This document shows, in pieces, positions 35,209-45,567 of a stretch of 64,000 nucleotides of DNA. The stretch's first letter is position 1, and every line of letters begins with the position of its first letter. The DNA is from Taudactylus pleione. Lineage: Eukaryota; Chordata; Amphibia; Anura; Myobatrachidae. The stretch covers positions 1,922,001 to 1,986,000 of the forward strand of contig JAUIMM010000484.1 of NCBI GenBank assembly GCA_031769625.1, written 5' to 3'. The notes below the pieces were generated by a model. That model did not search any database. It saw only the letters and a program-made list of their open reading frames with translations, and was not told where the DNA came from. The position numbers and the translations under genes are program-made.

Positions 35209-36457
35209 ATGACAATACCCCGGCATGTAAGCAGCAATGGATGGTATCATCAAGCTAAGTTGTTCTTAATTTTCTTTTGGGGTGGGTCCAAAGCCTTACA
35301 TTCAAATCTTGCCATTTCAGGTTAATCTTGGGCGGATTGTTCTGGCCATGCTCCCGGAAGCCGACCAACCTCAATCTTGTCCCAGGCGTAGGCATCGTAG
35401 GCGTGCAAGGCCCCAGATATTTCGAACACGTGTCACCCTTTTTGGAATGCCCGATGATGAGGTTTTAAGACGCTACCGTCTTCCTCCCAAAATCATCATA
35501 GACACTCTCTCATTAATAGAGAGTGATCTTGAGCGGCAAATTGACAGTCCTACAGCAATACCACCACTTACGCAATTTATGGCGGTGTTACATTTCTGTG
35601 CCTCAGGATCGTTTCAAACAACGGTGGGAATAGTGGCGGGCATCTCACAATCCTCCTTTTCAAGGATCCTGAGGGCAGTGATGGAGGCACTTTTCAAGCA
35701 CCTCCATCATTTTATTAAAATGCCTTTGGATATGGGTGCCCTTAGTGTGGCCAAGGCCAATTTTTACCAAATAGCTGGCTTCCCACACATCATAGGGGTT
35801 GTGGATGGTACTCACATACCACTTCAGCCTCCAGCACGGCTGGAGGCAATATTTCGCAACCGTAAACACTATCACTCCCTGAATGTAATGGTGGTATGTG
35901 ATGCCTCCCTCCAGATCCTGTCCCTGAATGCAAAATTACCAGGAAGTGCACATGACTCCTTCATCATCCGGCAATCAGGGATATGGCACAAATTAAACAA
36001 CCTACAAGCTGGTGATGCATGGCTTATGGGTAAGTGGAGACCTTTAGTACATAACAATGTCAAGCTTGATACACAGTGATCCTGATGTTGTCTATTCTTT
36101 TTCACAGGAGACAGTGGATACCCTTGCATGCCCTGGCTGCTCACTCCTTATTTGGCTCCCACACCAGGCCCACAAAGTGAGTTTAATACCACACTTACAG
36201 CCACCAGGCAAGTGGTGGAGCGCTGTAAAGGCCGATTCAGATGCCTCCACCGCTCTGGTGGCGAGCTCATGCATTTGCCGGATATGGTTTCGAAAATTGT
36301 GGTCCTGTGTGGGATCTTTCACAACATCGCCATAAGGAGTGGTGTTCCAATGCAGCCAGAGGATGCCTTACCTGAGGATGGCCCCCCCGAGGTTGGTCGG
36401 AGGTCAGTATGTGGGGGGGCCATACGCGATGATGTAATGGCCCGATATTTTAGGTAA
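35209..36457 (+). CDS. Harbinger transposase (HARBI1-like DDE), spliced
   Basis: Cut-and-paste transposase of the PIF/Harbinger type, expected to act in the nucleus with a Myb-like partner. Proposed exons: 35209-35226, 35321-36029, 36108-36457; all junctions have GT/AG and the frame is kept, giving about 358 residues, close to the 349 of vertebrate HARBI1. The N-terminal RRRHRRRARP stretch is basic. Catalytic residues: Asp in GVVDGTHIP, Asp in LPGSAHDSF, Glu in TRQVVERCKGRFR. GDAWLMG continues into DSGYPCMPWLLTPY across the second intron (78 bp). The C-terminal part has LCGIFHNIAI. The first tiny exon (MTIPRH) is tentative; the alternative start is the ATG at 35348 within exon 2. No stop or frameshift was seen. 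Confidence 0.9.
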
Positions 36458-37284
36458 TTATTGACCAAACAACAGTGTGTATACCCAATGTGTTACGGTT
36501 TTTTTGCCGTTCATCTTTTTTTATATTAATTCTTGCACCATCTTCTGTTTGTTTGCATAATATTTGCCACTCCCACGATGACTACTTCCTGCTACCCTTC
36601 AAAAACCTTTATGTGGAAACTTCTGGAATATATTATGACACCCATATTGCAACGCCATCTTTTTGAAATCATGTGGGCATGGACCTTTGTCAACCAGTTC
36701 TTGATTTGTTGTGTGTTTGTTTCCTGTTTTTGGTATGTGGTGTATTTCTGATTATCACTGTGTGTTTTGTTTGTGAGTGACCACTTTGTATTTTGATTTC
36801 TGTTGTGAATAAATATTTGGAGAGTGTAATTTGTTTCCTTTTTGGGCACGTTAGAAGCAAGTGTAAACAAACTCCCAAACGTTAATTTTACCTAAGGGGT
36901 AACCCAGTAATGAAGCAAGTGGAGCTAAAATGTAATATGTTTTCGGGGTACTAACCAACACACCAAGTAATCCTGTACAATCAGTTGCCTTCGTAAGATT
37001 GTCCTAAGCAGATTGGCCACCAAATAGGAACCTGAAAAATGTTCTAAACTATCATGTTGTCCACCCCAAAAAAGGAAAATGACATTGGTACTGGGAGGGG
37101 TTTCTTGTGCCTGTTTGCATTCAAAATACAACACACAATCTGTAGTGAGATTCTGTGGCAATCCTTGCTTGAAGAGTCTACTTATGTCAGTGTAAAGAAT
37201 CTTGGATTTACTAAAAACGCATGAGACAGAGCGTGAATTAAAACTGATTTATTTGTAAACAATTAGAAAAAAAAAAAAAAAAAC
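36458..37284. other. Harbinger interior between transposase and accessory gene 2
   Basis: An AATAAA at about 36808 may serve transposase polyadenylation. An A-run of about 19 sits at 37265-37283, just past the accessory gene 2 stop. No gene seen. Confidence 0.5.
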
Positions 37285-38611
37285 TTAAGTCCTAAGGAGG
37301 ACCGCCAGATGGTCAAGGCCCTGCAGAAGCCCGGTGACTTGCTCCCGCATACGTGCCACACACTGACAGATTTCTGCCCGACGCCTCTGTTCCTCTGTGC
37401 GTGACAAAAGTTTGGGGATTAATAAATCAATAATGAAGCAACATTCTAAAAAAACACAAAACAAGCAAACCAAAACTTAAAAGCTTGTGGCCAAAAAAAA
37501 CATTACACGGATAAAACCCAGCACCCCAAAATGTCCTAGGCCAAAAATACAAGGGCCCTAAAAAAATGCACACAGGTGTGATATGTGTATGGTGAAATCA
37601 GCAGGAACAGGTAAAGACAACCCCCAAAAATACCCTAAGGCGACAGAAAGCCAAAACAAATGGGGACGACACATGATTACATACAAACAGTTTGTGGTGC
37701 CCAAAATAAAATAAAAAAACATACCGTTCGGCAAAACGCCAGAGCGAGAAGCCACTCCCAGGACCACCTCGGAGGTGGCTACATTCCCCAAACCTAGGGG
37801 CAGGGTGTTTGAAGAATCCTGGGAGGGGGTATTTGGAGGAGGGGCGGATGGAGGAGAGGGGGAATTGGGCTGGAGGGGAAGTAGACCAGAAATCTCGGCC
37901 ACAGGGTCTGGGGAGGAGGGGGTAATTGAGGAATTGGGGGTTGGAGAGAGGGGCCGGGACCGGCATCTTGTCTGGCGATGACGCCGTAGTCTTTGCTGTG
38001 CCCCTAAAAGATGAAAAAAATATTGTGGTTAGTTTCAACAGGAATCCTAAATAAAAAATAAAAAAACCCAAAAAATGTACAATGACTAAATAGGACAGAC
38101 ATGAAAACTTGCACATGCAGATATGACTACAATGACTAAATAGGACAGACATGAAAACATGCACATGCAGATATGACTACAATGACTAAATAGGACAGAC
38201 ATGAAAACATGCACATGCAGATATGACTACAATGACTAAATAGGACAGACATGAAAACATGCACATGCAGATATGACTACAATAACTAAATAGGACAGAC
38301 ATGAAAACATGCACACGCAGTTAGGGCCCACAAGATAAACTTGAAAACCACAGTCCATAAAACTTACTTTCCTCGATCTGCATGCGAAAGCATGCCAGCA
38401 AGCGGGGCGTACGCCAGTGCAGGTCCGACCACCTGCGCTCCAGCTGGCCAATATGTCGGCGTGAGCCGAAGGAGCGCAGGCGGCGACGTACCTCCGATTA
38501 TGCGGAACGCTTTCGTCTATTTGAGATGGGTGGAGGCTGACTGGTGATCCGCCTGTCCATCACCTCCGTCAGCACCAGCAGTTCGCGCCTGGTGAATGCG
38601 GCGGATCTCAT
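37285..38611 (-). pseudogene. Harbinger accessory gene 2 (second SANT/Myb-like), in-frame stop
   Basis: Three exons fit consensus splice sites with matching phases: 38611-38368, 38003-37725, 37394-37285, exactly 633 nt or 211 codons. Exon 1 begins MRSAAFTRRELLVLTEVMD and has LRSFGSRRHIGQLERRWSDL, the layout of a SANT/Myb-like DNA-binding region (R/W-rich last helix). An in-frame TAA (38498-38500, codon 38) interrupts it where such domains usually have Trp. Exon 2 is rich in Pro and Ser (SPSPPSAPPPNTPSQ). Exon 3 gives a helical end, AEICQCVARMREQVTGLLQG. It is unrelated by eye to accessory gene 1 outside the domain. Function is inferred; it may be a second DNA-binding partner of the transposase. 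Confidence 0.65.
38078..38327. repeat. 50-bp minisatellite in the intron of accessory gene 2
   Basis: Five units at exact 50-bp spacing (38078, 38128, 38178, 38228, 38278): TACAATGACTAAATAGGACA, GACATGAAAACATGCACATG, CAGATATGAC. Confidence 0.95.
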
Positions 38612-39285
38612 GATGGCAATGGTGTTTTTTTAGAAAATTATTTTTAATAAAGCACCCAAAAAAAATTTGATTGGCTAATGTATTTGGGAAATTAACAGGA
38701 CAAATTCTATTGGTTAGTGTATGAGTCATGTGTTCGACAGGGCCACAAATCTCTTGAGAGTTATGATAGGCTTGATGCAGTGACATGCGTAAGCAAATTT
38801 AAATAAAGAAATGAACCACAGAAAATTTGTGGGGATACAAGCAAATAGAACAATTGTTTAATTGGGGCTAACATGTCTTTTGAACAATAAAAGCGAAGGT
38901 TTCAGCCGTACGTATTCTGCGAGTAAACACAAACACGGACAAGATTAAAGTTTATTGCATTGTGTTGAAAAAAAACAAACAATTAAGCTAATTGATACAT
39001 TGATTGGCATGATACGATTGAGGGAGGTAGGCAGAAAAAACGAGCAGGTAATCGGAATCTGACAGGCCCACTTCCGGTTTGTACTTGTGCGTGCGTTCCC
39101 TTCAAGCCATTTCGGGGATATACGCTCGCTATTTGGCACGCTCGTTAGTTAGAGGAGGGGTCGCCTGAGTTTTGGGCGGATTTTTAGCTGCGTACGAAAA
39201 TACGAGCGAGTGCTTGAATTTAAATATTTTTTTACGTACGCCGAACGTACGTACGCCCACTTGCGAGTGGGTCTGAATCAGGGCC
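38612..39285. other. Right subterminal region of the Harbinger element
   Basis: AT-rich, then a CGTACG-rich end (39225-39258: TACGTACG, CGTACGTACG) that mirrors CGTACGC motifs near the left end. These may be binding sites for the transposase complex. No gene. Confidence 0.55.
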
Positions 39286-39460
39286 TTAGTTTGAATGAAG
39301 TTAAATTAAATCTTAATAAAGCTGTAAATGGCTTAGGTGGCCATTTATCCCCCAAAAATTTCAAACAGTTAATTTAACCTGTGATGCTAATTAAAGCTAA
39401 TTTATGTTGGAGAGTCTGGATTCACCGCATGTAAAAATGTATGTGTACCTAAACACTGTG

Positions 39461-39894
39461 GGCCTGATTCTGAAGGTTTTTGTCGGTTGCACGTCTGTGA
39501 CTTTATGTAAATGCCGCTACAAAGCCCTTCCCTGGTGTACAGCTGTGCGTCCCAATGTGCAAGGACTGAGACGCCAAAATACTGCTTGGTGCATCTTTAG
39601 ATGCCCCATCGAAACGTGCAGATTATCCGTCTGATTATGGTCTCCTATATGAACGATCCTCGTATCTGTAGGAAACCTCTAGCCCATAAGACACACCATC
39701 TCCCTGCATCCACTAAGCCCCCTCCCTGTCACCACCTAGAAACGCATAATACATTAGTAAATCGTGCTCCTCGTATGCCTCTCAATTGCAACTGCGACAC
39801 TGTGTGCATGGAATCTGGATGCCTGCATTGTATAACTTAGATGCACGTGCAGAAGAAATAAACCCCACCACTGTGTCCGACTTAGAATTAGGCC
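39461..39894. mobile_element. MITE, GGCCTGATTCTGAAGG ends
   Basis: Left end GGCCTGATTCTGAAGG and right end CTTAGAATTAGGCC are imperfect inverted copies, loosely like the Harbinger termini. The target duplication is not clear. Confidence 0.45.
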
Positions 39895-40220
39895 CAGTGT
39901 CACCGACTAAAGGCACGACCTTTGAAGCTAAGCCCATCAAAGTGTCTGTCTATCCTTCAGAGAAACAGATAGACACAATAAGGTGACCTAATAGGCTGAT
40001 AGAGCTTGATGTGTGGGTTTAGAATGATGATGCTTATATTTTTTAACTTGCATTAAGCATTTGAGAGTTTAGAGATAGCTAGTAATATGTTAGCACTTAC
40101 AGTATATTAGCAGCATTTCATTGCCTCATCATATCCTTAAGGTCTCTTATGTTTTAAATCAGGGATGTGGAATCTCAGGTCATACAGTTGTTAGGCTTTA
40201 TCTGGGTGTGCCAAAGCCAG

Positions 40221-40809
40221 CAGGGCCGTAACTAGGGAAGTGCAACCTGTGCCATGGCAGAGGGCACCACAGGGCAGGGGGCACTGTTTGGGCCTGTCAA
40301 TTTTCAGTTTACAGGGCCTGATTCAGACCCGCTCGCGAGCACTCGCAAGTGGGTCGATGTTGGCCCAGTGCGCATGCACACGACGGAGGCAGCTCCGTCG
40401 TGCGCATGCGCGAGACCCGGATAGCGACGTGCAAGCCATCGCTCCGGGTCTCGCTACGAAGGAGGCATCCTGTTGATGTTGAGTGCTCTGAAAAAGCGTC
40501 CGGCTCTGAATCAGGCCCACAGTCATTCTCTCTTGTAGCTTCCTCTTATTTTATCCTTGCCACCCCTATCTCCTCCATGGAATCATCAATGCAGCCATTG
40601 GATTCACACTCTATTTGGCAGTGACACCTGGACAACAGTAATACAATGGGATCTGTGCCCCTTCATCATCAGATGGGAGAAATCAGATTCGCCAAGGTGC
40701 TTCCCCCTTTTTCGGATGGGCTTCTTATTTCCCTATTTGAAAAATGGGAGAAGGGGCGCACCAATGCTCTTTCTGGCACAGGCCACCAAAAAGTCTAGTT
40801 ACGGCTCTG
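40221..40809. mobile_element. hAT-type MITE hosting a Harbinger MITE
   Basis: Ends CAGGGCCGTAACTAGGG and CTAGTTACGGCTCTG with a perfect 8-bp target duplication AAAGCCAG (40213-40220, 40810-40817). Harbinger MITE copy 3 (40314-40518) sits inside. No coding frame. Confidence 0.85.
40314..40518. mobile_element. Harbinger-derived MITE, copy 3
   Basis: Ends GGGCCTGATTCAGACCCG and CGGCTCTGAATCAGGCCC flanked by ACA (40311-40313, 40519-40521). It contains a palindrome around TGCGCATGC(A/G)C (about 40367-40415). Confidence 0.8.
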
Positions 40810-41035
40810 AAAGCCAGTGTCTACATCTTTCGACGTAGATTTACTGGCCTTGGCTCCATAGTTGGCGTAGCCATTCTGAGTGCGTTACTCAGATGGGCGA
40901 TGCATGCCTGATGGTGAGCCGATGTGCCTTGAGGCGCAGCAGCGGATTACAGCCATTGCGTACAAACTTACAGCAGCTCTGCAATACCATCTACCTTTAA
41001 ATCAGCCCCATGTGCAGCTCTACCCATTGGCCAGG

Positions 41036-42050
41036 ATGGCACTCGCCAGAGGCACCGACCAAAGGGGGGGCGCCGCCCGGCAGTGCCACCAGTAGCCAAG
41101 GGGTGGACAAGTCCCCTGGGCCCCACAAGTGTAGGGCAGACCGCAGTGAGAGCGGTCTGCCCTACACAGTTTACAAACAGACAGCCGCCAGCGGTGGCTG
41201 TGTGTTTGTAATAGCAGCCAGCTAATGAGAGTCTGCCTGACTCTCATTGGCTGCTGCGTCGTCCACGGAGGGAGCCGACTGGAGCTCACTAATGAGCTCC
41301 GTGTGCCGGCTTCCCCCGCAGCATGTGATGGGAGAGACGTCATACGTCATGACGTCTCTCCCATGCAGGAGAAGAGCGGGCCGGGACTCGGACAGCGGTG
41401 GTTGCGTCAGGAGCGGGGACCAGGTAAGTTGAATTTTTTTTCGTTCTTTGTGTGTGTAAGCCTGGCATGGGGGGGCACTGAAATAGGGGTGTCCGCTACT
41501 GGGGGCGCTTTATGGGGGGGTGTCCGCTACTGTATTGGGCTGGCCACTACTGGGGGCAATTTATGGGGGTGGCCACTACTGGGAGCACTGTATAGGGGTG
41601 GCCACTATTGGGGGCACTGTATAGGAGACTACTACTGGGGGCACTGTATAGGGAGGCTACTACTGGGGGCAATGTATAGGGGGGACTACTACTGGGGGCA
41701 CTGTATAGGGGAGCTACTACTGGGTACTATTACTGGGGGCACTGTATAGGGGGGACTACTACTGGCTACTATTACTGTGGGAACTGTATAGGGGGACTAC
41801 TTCTGGGTACTATTACTGGGGGCACTGTATAGGGGGGACTACTGGGGGCAATGCACCATAGGGGGGAATACTACTGGGGGCACTGTCTAGCAGGGCTACT
41901 ACTGGGGGCACTGTATAGGGGGGCTACTACTGGGGGCAATGCAGCATAGGGGGGATTACTACTGGGGGCACTGTATAGGGGGAGTTACTACTGGGGGCAA
42001 TGCAGCATAGGGGGATTACTACTGGGGGCACTGTATAAGGGGGGTAGATA
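41036..42050. mobile_element. Repeat with GGGGGCACTGTATAGG minisatellite
   Basis: A GC-rich part (41036-41430, with a palindrome at ATGGGAGAGACGTCATAC near 41328-41364) is followed by irregular units of TACTACTGGGGGCACTGTAT from about 41480 to 42040. The same pairing of a GGGAGAGACGTCATA motif with the minisatellite recurs reversed at 45568-46960. Frames in it are repeat translation. Confidence 0.6.
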
Positions 42051-43049
42051 CACCCCTGATTTACAGCATCTACTGTATGCCAGTTTCCCCTATTTTGTGG
42101 TACATTCTGATACTTCAGAAACACATACAAAGTGCCTGTGAGTGCTAAAGGGAAATAAATGTGAATGGGAAAAAAAACAAGAATAACAATACATAAAAAA
42201 TTCTGTTGTTGAGAATTTTGACAAATCAGCCTAAAAAATGTATAAAAATATAATAACAGAACTGACCCTGTAAGCTTTAGACTTGGAAAGCCAGTGCTTT
42301 GTTAAAACAACAAATTTTACTTGGAATAAACATGAGTAGAAGATCAGCAGGGAGCTGTGGATCTAGAGGATGACAGGCAGAAGGAGACTTTTTTGAGGTG
42401 AGTAAATAAACATTGTGGTGTGGAGGAGAGTGAGGCACACATAGGGGATATCTTTTGTATAGCCAACTCATTTCACACATCAATATTCCCTGCGGTAACT
42501 CCTCTGCACCCATTCCTCCTGTTCCTATTTACTTCCAAATTATTCCTTTTTAGTCTGATGTATAACACGGTCAAAACCTTGCAGTGTCTGTCCGTTTTGG
42601 AAATGTAATATAAAAACACACACACCTTGTATAAGATTCATTTTAATTAACTGAATTTTCTGCTGTAGAGTATCGACAATTGCTCTATGTGAATGGCAAA
42701 TGTCACTTCCAACTGTATGACAATAGAGTGGTGGGTTATTATGGCACAGACTGGTTCATCGTCTGTAGCTCAGAAAATGCCAGTCTGTGCCAAAGTAGTT
42801 GCATTTTCCCCAATTCATTGTGCTGCTCCAGTGTGTCTGAAAGCAAAGAGAACTAGATAAAAAGGTGTTTGTTTACAAAAATGTGTCTTTATGTATAGTT
42901 TATTAAAGGAAAAGTTGCATATCAGGGAGCATTTTCTTCAAACAGCAGATTGCAAAGCAGAAAGCCATTTTTTGTGACATGGGATCTATGTAAACCGTGC
43001 AAAATCACCATGCCATCCCCATCTGTGTCACTCCTGTTCATCTGCTCCT
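42051..43049. other. No gene seen
   Basis: AT-rich, apparently single-copy sequence with no supported feature. Confidence 0.4.
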
Positions 43050-43055
43050 CCCTTA

Positions 43056-43290
43056 AAGAATGTAAGCTCTTTCGAGCAGGGCCCTCTACCCTCTTGTGCT
43101 TCTTCCTACTGTAATTTAATATATCTCTTACTCGGCTGCTTATGTGGGCGTAAAGGTCGCTAATATAGCAATGTTATACATGTCCATGTCCTGCTTTGTA
43201 TTGTATTGTAAGTCACTGGTTACTTATTTGTTCATGTACTTTGTAAGGCGCTGCAGAAAACTTGTGGCGCCATATAAATAAATGATAATA
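43056..43290 (+). mobile_element. SINE/LINE tail fragment
   Basis: GAATGTAAGCTCTTTCGAGC ... GGCGCTGCAGAAAACTTGTG and GCGCCATATAAATAAATGAT, a 3' tail shared by amphibian SINEs and L2-like LINEs. No head is present. Confidence 0.6.
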
Positions 43291-43544
43291 AGTAAAAAAA
43301 AAAAAGGCAAATGTTTTTTGATGCGATTTAAATGCAATGCCTATACAAGGGAGCCTGATTTATATGGTTTTAAGAGACTATAAGGCACAGTAGTAGGGGT
43401 ATGTTTGGCCTCACATTTAATAATTTACAGGGGAAGTAACATGCATAAGCAGTGTTGTCCTTCGTTTTCTTCTCTTTTGGGGGGAATGACTATTAAACTG
43501 CCAGGCCATATTTCGGTATTTCATTATGGGAGAACAGTTCAGGT

Positions 43545-43690
43545 ATTATTATTTATTAACAGTTGCTTATATAGCGCAACATATTCCGTTGCGCTTTACA
43601 ATTGGAAACATTTATAGAACAAAACAGGGTAATAACAGACAGACATAGAGGTAAGAGGGCCCTGCATGCAAGCTTACAGTTTATAGGGAA
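43545..43690 (-). mobile_element. LINE/SINE 3' tail fragment
   Basis: TATAGCGCAACATATTCCGT and GAGGGCCCTGCATGCAAGCT, the reverse of a common tail. A shorter match is at 59038-59095 (GAGGGCCCTGCTCGCAATCT). Confidence 0.55.
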
Positions 43691-43984
43691 AGAAGTTAAT
43701 TTCATTTACCTGAAGTGCATCTCACAGTTGGAGCCATTAAAACGGACGGCAAAGAAGGAGAAATTTCCATTAATATTATTTAAAATCTGTAGCCAATTAA
43801 ATAATGTATTTTAAATGAGCATTCATTTCAACGGGTTGGAAATCCCAGGCTTGTCTCATTGGAAACAAATATATATATTTTTAAGTTTCTTAACACGTTG
43901 TAGAGGAGTAGTAGTTGGCAAAGCAAACAAGAAACAACTCAAAAATATAATTAAAGAAATGCAAACAAAGTTTTCACTTTCATA

Positions 43985-44297
43985 TATTTATTTATTAAGT
44001 TACTTATATAGCACACACATATTACACAGTGCTTTTACTGGGAATATTTGGCCATTGACATCAGTCCCTGCCCTGCCCCAATCCTTTCCCTATAACACAC
44101 ACATGTACAGAAGGGTTAATTTTTTTGTCACAATCTGATTATCGTACCAGTATGTTTATGGGTTTTGGGAGAAAACCAGAGTACCCAGAGGAATGCCATG
44201 CAAACACGAGAGAAAATACAAACTCCATTAAAAAAAACCCAAGACCTCTGTGCTGTGAAACAGTAATGCTATACAATACACCAACCGAGCTTCCTGC
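43985..44297 (-). mobile_element. tRNA-derived SINE, minus strand
   Basis: Reverse strand reads AGCTCGGTTGGTGTATTG (head), GAGGTCTTGGGTTTTTTT (decayed B box), TCTGGTTTTCTCCCAAAACC and GGGACTGATGTCAATGGCC. It is the same family as 4457-4717. Confidence 0.7.
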
Positions 44298-44329
44298 ATA
44301 TACATAAAGCGGACACCTGCACTGCTACC

Positions 44330-44700
44330 CTCAGGGGTGCACAGAGGGGAGGGGGAGCGGGTACTAATTACCCAGGCCTAGGCTTGCTGGAGGGGCCTGG
44401 CCTGGTTCCGGGTCTGACACCGCTCCCCCTTCCCTGTCAGCAGCCTAGCACATGCTGCTGTGTGCTGGGCTGCAGTAGAAGACTACTTGCTGCAGTATCA
44501 GCCAGTGGAGGGGAGGAATCACACTGATTGCACCCCCCACGGATTTGCGCTGGGCTCGGGGCTCACAGCGCCCCTCTTCCCGCGATCAACTAGCATTTTT
44601 CCACTCTTTTAGGAGGGCGTGGCCTCATCGGCTGCGATTAAGCCACGCCCACGTCACCAGGTCCCGGCGTGGCTCTTAGCAGCCCTGGCTACCCACCACG
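44330..44700. other. Repeat related to 22195-22560
   Basis: Shares GAGCGGGTACTAATTACCCA, ACACCGCTCCCC-type text and TGTGTGCTGGGCTGCA with that segment. Confidence 0.4.
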
Positions 44701-45189
44701 GAATGTATGTGGGGCCCTAAGGTGTTTGTGCTGAGTGATTTAAAATGTATATTAGCGATCCATGATAAACAAGTATTTTATAAGATAAAATCGGATATAT
44801 GGTTAACGTACCGTTGAATCCTTTTCTCTTAAGCAGGCTGGGGAACACTGGACCATGGTGGCTGGAACTGGCACTTAAATTAAACTGTGGCTTTAAATCT
44901 CCCCTGCAATTCCACAATCCCAATACTTCTTTAAAAGAGTCCGGAGAGGAGTAGCAGGAACCCTGTAAAACTGTTAGAGGAACCAAACCAGTAGGGAAAA
45001 AACCAGTCAAGAACCAAACACCTTGCACGACTGAGCATGAGGGAGGGATCGCAGTGTTCCCCAGCCTGCTTAAGAGAAAAGGATTCAAAGGTAAATTGAC
45101 CAAAAATCCTCTTTTCTCTTGCAGCAAGGGTGGGGAACACCGGGCCATGGGACGTTTAAAGCCGCCCCCAGGGGAGGGAAAGCTCAGGC

Positions 45190-45480
45190 TGCCTAACCGG
45201 AGAACTGTACACCCAAAGTCGGTGCTGCCAGAGGCAAAAAACCTGAAACACAAAAATGAGCAAACATGCGGACAGGGGACCAGATAACCGGACGACGGAC
45301 CTGTGCTGCTGGACACGCGTCACGCTGTCCATAAGATAGCAGCCGCCCTGGCTGAAGGCGCTGACACCCAGTCTGGTGGTAGTCGCCCTGCACCAGAAGA
45401 GGCATGAGTGATGACCGAGCGGATCCAATGCGCCAGGGTCTGCTGAGTAGCCGGCCAACCATGTTCATGCGCGTCGAGAG
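45190..45480 (-). pseudogene. DIRS-type tyrosine recombinase, C-terminal fragment
   Basis: The reverse strand reads ATQQTLAHWIRSVITHA, then LPPDWVSAPSARAAAI (the HxxR region of such recombinases, here with Pro for His), and in another frame IWSPVRMFAHFCVSGF with LAAPTLGVQFSG. At least one frameshift. This enzyme class integrates circular DIRS DNA. Recognition is by eye only. Confidence 0.5.
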
Positions 45481-45567
45481 AACCTGCAGAGAACAGTGCG
45501 ACGTACCAAGGAAGACGTGTCCAAGGAAATCAGCAGAGCTCAGCCCAATTAGCAGAGCCAGCTCATC

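Larger units (their letters stand above)
30515..39285 (+). mobile_element. Full-length PIF/Harbinger transposon with three genes
   Basis: Left end GGCCCTCATTCAGAGCCGT and right end GTCTGAATCAGGGCC are inverted copies, flanked by TTA (30512-30514, 39286-39288), the classic Harbinger target duplication. Subterminal CGTACGC motifs occur at both ends. Contents in order: accessory gene 1 on the minus strand (31559-32843), a 48-bp minisatellite in two blocks, transposase on the plus strand (35209-36457), accessory gene 2 on the minus strand (37285-38611) with a 50-bp minisatellite in its intron. At 8771 bp it is long for the superfamily, partly due to the minisatellites. The transposase looks intact, so it could be autonomous only if the accessory proteins come from other copies. 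Confidence 0.9.

Noticed and set aside
35282..35347. Transposase start at 35282
   Set aside because: The stretch 35282-35320 ends in a good splice acceptor (CCATTTCAG) and reads as intron; start at 35209 by splicing, or at 35348, is more likely.
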